Positions 29,564 to 32,500 of a DNA stretch of 32,500 nt are shown in pieces. The notes beneath the pieces are model-generated. The model made no database searches. It was not told the DNA's origin and worked only from the letters and a program-made list of their open reading frames with translations. A program made the translations under genes and the position numbers. The stretch covers positions 135,001 to 167,500 of the forward strand of contig CAJNDS010000210.1 in the NCBI GenBank assembly GCA_905221605.1. Reading direction: 5' to 3'. The stretch is from Symbiodinium natans. Lineage: Eukaryota; Sar; Dinophyceae; Suessiales; Symbiodiniaceae. Positions within the stretch are counted from its first letter, which is position 1, and every line of letters begins with the position of its first letter.

Positions 29564-31424
29564 ATGCCTATAGATTATTCCAAGTTCGATCACATCGGTG
29601 ACTCCGATGAAGAGTTGGGGCCTTAGTCCTCCAAGATGTTGCTATGGAATGATCCGAAGGATTCCAGGATGGGCTGGAAGGTGTCTTGTGAGTCGTCTGC
29701 CCCGTGCCGCCCTTCTCCCCACAGGGCAACCGGAATCATCATCACCCTGAGGCCCTGAACCATGTCGTCAGCTAGGGTTTAGGGTTTAGGGTTTAGGGTT
29801 TAGGGTTTAGGGTTTAGGGTTTAGGGTTTAGGGTTTAAGGTTTAGGGTTTAGGGTTTAGGGTTTAGGGCTTAGCGCTTAGGGCTGAGGGTTGACAGTAAA
29901 CCCTCCCAGGCCCTCCGCAGGGGTACCAGCCCCGCCGCCTGCCACTGCTGTCGCACGTGCCGGCGCGGCACCGGCCGCGGCAACGTCCAAGAACAAGCAG
30001 GGGAGGCAGGCAGATTTGTGTGGGGTTTTGGGAGGGGTCTGTTGAAATTATTCAGGGTTCAGGAGGGTGTAGTGTTTAGGGTTTAGGCTCGGGGAAGTTT
30101 TGAAGAGTTTCGGGGATTTCAGTTTCCGGGGGTTTGGAGTTTCTCTTCTCACTGTCGAGTAGTTGCCTCCAGGGCTTGAGGGTTTGGGGTTTAGGGTTCA
30201 GGGTTAGGGTGCTCTATCTTGATGAACCTTAAAAACCTGGACCTGTGGACATCTTACTGTCGGGAGATGGGCCCAACCTCTGAATTTCGGGTTTAGGGCA
30301 AGTTCGGGGTTTAGGGTTTAGGGTTTAGGGTTTTCGTTGGTTGGTGTGGGGTTCAGGAGGCTGTAAGGTCTTGAGAGGTTCAGGGGCTTTGTTTAGGGGT
30401 TTAGACCTTTAGGGAGTCGGGGGCTCGGGTTTAGGGAGGCTTACGGGGTTGAGGAGCCCTTTGTAGCTCTCACCTCAACCTAAACCAAAACCTTAAACTC
30501 TAGGCCCTAAACCCTAAACCCTAAACCCTACACCGGAAACCCTTAATTCTTCCCTCAGAGAATCAGATCATGCCGACGAAGCCTTAAACTCCAGACCCTA
30601 AACCCTAACTCCTAAACCCTAAACCGAAACCCCAAACCCTAAACCCTAAACCTAAACCCCAAACCCCAAACCCTAAACCCCAAACCCTAAACCCCAAACC
30701 CCAAACCCCAAACCTTGGACAGGAATGGACGTGAGCTCCTCGAGGCGGAAGGCCGCCACCGCTTTGCGGGGCTCTTGCTCGGGGGTTCCGGGGTTTGGGT
30801 TTTTTTGGGTTTAGGGTTTGGGGTTTATGGGGTTTATAGGGTTTATAGGGTTTAGGGTTTAGGATTTAGGGTTTAGGGTTTAGGGTTTGGGGTTTATAGG
30901 GTTTAGGGTTTGGGGTGTAGGATTTAGGGAATATAGGGTTCAGGATTCTCTGCAAGGTCTGGGGCTTTGATGGTGCGCGTAGGGCTCACGTGCTTGGATT
31001 GCTAGGGTTCTGCAACGGACTAAACCCTAAACCCTAAACCCTAAACCCTAAACCCTAAACCCTAAACCCTAAGCCCTAAACCCTAAACCCTGTTTCTTCC
31101 TGGGTTACTTTTGGGTCCATGCTACACTTCCTTCGCGACGAATGGGTGTAGTTCGCCAGGTTGCGATGTCCGTCTGGACTCCTTCCGTCATGATCCACCA
31201 TAAGCTCTCAACCCCAAACCCCAAACCCTAAACCCCAAACCCTGAACCCTAAACGCTAAACCCTAAACTCTAAACCCCAAACTCCAAACCCCAAACCCCT
31301 AGCCCTAAACCCTAAACCCAGACCCCAACCGCAAAGGAGCCCGCAATCCAAACCAGACCAGGCCTCGACAAGAGGTTCACGCTGCTGCCCGGCCGGATGC
31401 TTGGAGCTTTCGCAGGTAAGGGTT
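29564..31424 (+). CDS. Start of a multi-exon gene (MPIDYSKFDHIGDSDEE...), partial
   Basis: The ATG at 29564 opens MPIDYSKFDHIGDSDEE, a type of N-terminus I recall from small eukaryotic and algal proteins, and meets a stop after 20 codons unless spliced. Candidate downstream exons between telomere arrays are: 29921-29999 after CTCCGCAG, Ala/Pro-rich (VPAPPPATAVARAGA...TSKNKQ); about 30224-30287 (NLKNLDLWTSYCREMG); about 30730-30795 after GGACAG (NGRELLEAEGRHRFAGLL); and about 31376-31414 (FTLLPGRMLGAFA). I could not join these in phase, so their membership in one gene is inference from order, strand and the AG|G acceptors. No function is recognised. Confidence 0.35.
29774..29878 (+). repeat. 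TTTAGGG array
   Basis: About 14 units with one TTTAAGG change, ending in GCTTAGCGCTTAGGG. It lies between the MPIDYSKF start exon and the Ala/Pro-rich exon, so it is probably intronic. Confidence 0.95.
30480..30950. repeat. CCCTAAA/CCCCAAA then TTTAGGG arrays around an exon-like island
   Basis: Minus-orientation units fill 30480-30535 and 30595-30712, and plus-orientation units with GGGGTTTATAGGG variants fill 30800-30935. The island at about 30716-30795 between them is open and protein-like. The 30000-30470 stretch holds scattered degenerate TTTAGGG units and little else I can support. Confidence 0.9.
31018..31093 (-). repeat. CCCTAAA array
   Basis: Ten units. A second, more degenerate array with CCCCAAA units spans 31207-31322. 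The 100-bp spacer at 31095-31205 shows no clear exon. Confidence 0.95.
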
Positions 31425-31735
31425 TAGGGTTGTAAAGTTTAGGGTTTTCGGGTTTAGGGTTTTAGGGTTTAGGGTTTAGGGTTCGGGGTTTAGGGTTCAG
31501 GGTATAAGGGTTTAGGGGCTTATGTTTAGGGGTTTAGGGGTTTAAGGGTTTAGTGGCTTAGGGGTTTAGGGGTCTAGGGGTTTAGGGGTTTAGGGGTTTA
31601 GGGGTTTAGGGGTTCTGGGGTTTAGGGGTTGAAGGGTTTAAGGGTTTAAGTTAAGGGGTTCAGGGGTTCAGGGGTTCAGGGGTTCAGGGGTTCAGGGGTT
31701 TAGGGGTTTAGGGGTTTATGGGTTCGGGCTGGATG
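31415..31735 (+). repeat. TTTAGGG/TTTAGGGG array with TTCAGGGG block
   Basis: Seven-nt units change to eight-nt GGTTTAGG units (31555-31620), then a short run of GGTTCAGG octamers (31657-31700). It follows a GTAAGG sequence at 31415, a good donor for the exon-like island before it. The stretch 31736-31900 has no supported exon. Confidence 0.93.
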
Positions 31736-31908
31736 GGTGCGAACTTCAGGTGGTGTCATCCAGTGGCCAGTGTTTTCGCCGGGGATTTGTCCTGCCTGCA
31801 AGGGTTGGCCTGAACAGTCAGCACTTAAGCCCTACACCTGAAGCCCTAAACTCGAAAACCTGATTTACACCCTTAATCCTGAACCCTGAACCCTATACCC
31901 CACCGCAG

Positions 31909-32500
31909 GTAAAGTATCTGGGGAGCATTATCTCGTGGAAAAACGCATTTGAACACGCCTTCCGGCACAGAGCTGCCCTGGCGGAAACAGCATTATTTAA
32001 GAAACTCCGCCTGGTATGGAACAGTACACTTCCCCGAAAAGTCAAGCTTAGAATTTTCCAGTCAACATTCGTGCCAATACTTATCTACGGATTGGATACC
32101 ATTACAATTAGGCACCCGGAACTACACGGCGTAGATGCCTATTTCATCCGATTTCTACGCAGAGTTATAGGTATCAAAGCTTCCTACTACTCACATATCA
32201 CAAATGACACGGTTTGGCAGCAAGCCGGCAAGCCGACAAAACCGTCAGAAACCCTTCTCTCTCTTCAACAGAACAACTTTGTGGAGATATTCACTACCCC
32301 GATAGAAGAACCCTACCACAATGTTGTCTTTGCGACGGCCTTTAAAGATAGGATCCTGGTCAAGGGCAGAAGGCGCGGTATGCAGATACCATATTGGGCA
32401 GAGATACTCAGTAAGAGACACTCCCCTAAATTATGGAACTCAGGCCACAACGCCAAAAACCCACATGAAAAGTACCTCTTCATAGCCCGACGAGTCAGGG
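31909..32500 (+). CDS. LINE-type reverse transcriptase, C-terminal part (runs off window)
   Basis: Open frame from 31864 (coding likeness from 31909) to the window end with no stop, at least 197 codons. VKYLGSIIS is the YLG block that follows the catalytic core in non-LTR retrotransposon reverse transcriptases. It is followed by the usual downstream pattern: LRLVWNSTLPRKVKLRIFQS, PILIYGLDTITI and YFIRFLRRVIGI. These families copy RNA into DNA at a nicked target. The catalytic YxDD core is absent: the likeness begins directly after CCCCACCGCAG, so the copy is either 5'-truncated or the upstream part is in another exon. Base composition is more AT-rich than the flanks (many AAA, ATT, ACA codons), consistent with a mobile origin. 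The frame itself is intact, without stops or visible frameshifts. Confidence 0.85.

Overview
The window looks like nuclear DNA of a dinoflagellate. The evidence is the very large amount of TTTAGGG-type telomere repeat scattered through non-telomeric DNA in both orientations, genes cut into many tiny exons, 5' splice sites that are mostly GC or GA rather than GT, and 3' splice sites that are nearly always AG|G. No prokaryotic gene organisation is visible. Most long open frames in the GC-rich stretches are not genes. The real coding sequence lies mainly in short islands between repeat arrays, so I built gene models by reading frame, splice phase and protein likeness. No transcript data were available.

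Layout. (1) 4-1159: a large palindrome with 39-bp perfect terminal inverted repeats, tandem-repeat arms and a poly-C/poly-G core. (2) 1529-7385, minus strand: two head-to-tail multi-exon genes. The upstream one (about 7385 to 3582) contains a C5-cytosine methyltransferase domain with motifs IV, VI, VIII, IX and X readable. The downstream one (3422 to 1529) is an unrecognised protein with a Pro/Ala/Lys-rich start and an acidic Ala/Glu-rich stretch. (3) 7638 to about 12.1 kb, plus strand: a multi-exon gene of unknown function (exons A-K joined in phase) whose introns are largely telomere repeats. (4) 12292-23843, plus strand: the best resolved gene, 24 exons (13 to 145 nt) joined in phase into a 439-residue protein with a signal peptide. 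It resembles, from memory, an unnamed conserved microalgal family, and may be a 2-oxoglutarate/Fe(II) oxygenase-like fold. (5) 24.3-26.5 kb: a (CTA)n block and exon-like islands, probably a minus-strand gene. (6) 27199-28938, plus: an apparently intronless secreted, Cys-rich protein of 579 residues whose N-terminal half recalls the helical domain of Cry-type pore formers. (7) From 29564, plus: start of another gene (MPIDYSKF...), with exon-like islands between telomere arrays to about 31.4 kb. (8) 31909 to the window end: the C-terminal part of a LINE-type reverse transcriptase, open to the edge.

The most unusual feature is the relation between genes and repeats. Introns of the two plus-strand genes are largely arrays of TTTAGGG or derived units (TTTAGGGG, TTTAGGC, GGGGCTTT), in either orientation. 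Short inverted-repeat elements sit 12-34 bp upstream of three of the 3' splice sites in the 24-exon gene. This suggests telomere repeats and MITE-like elements as major sources of intron DNA here. Gene models beyond the 24-exon gene are partial, and exon-to-gene assignment after 24 kb is uncertain.
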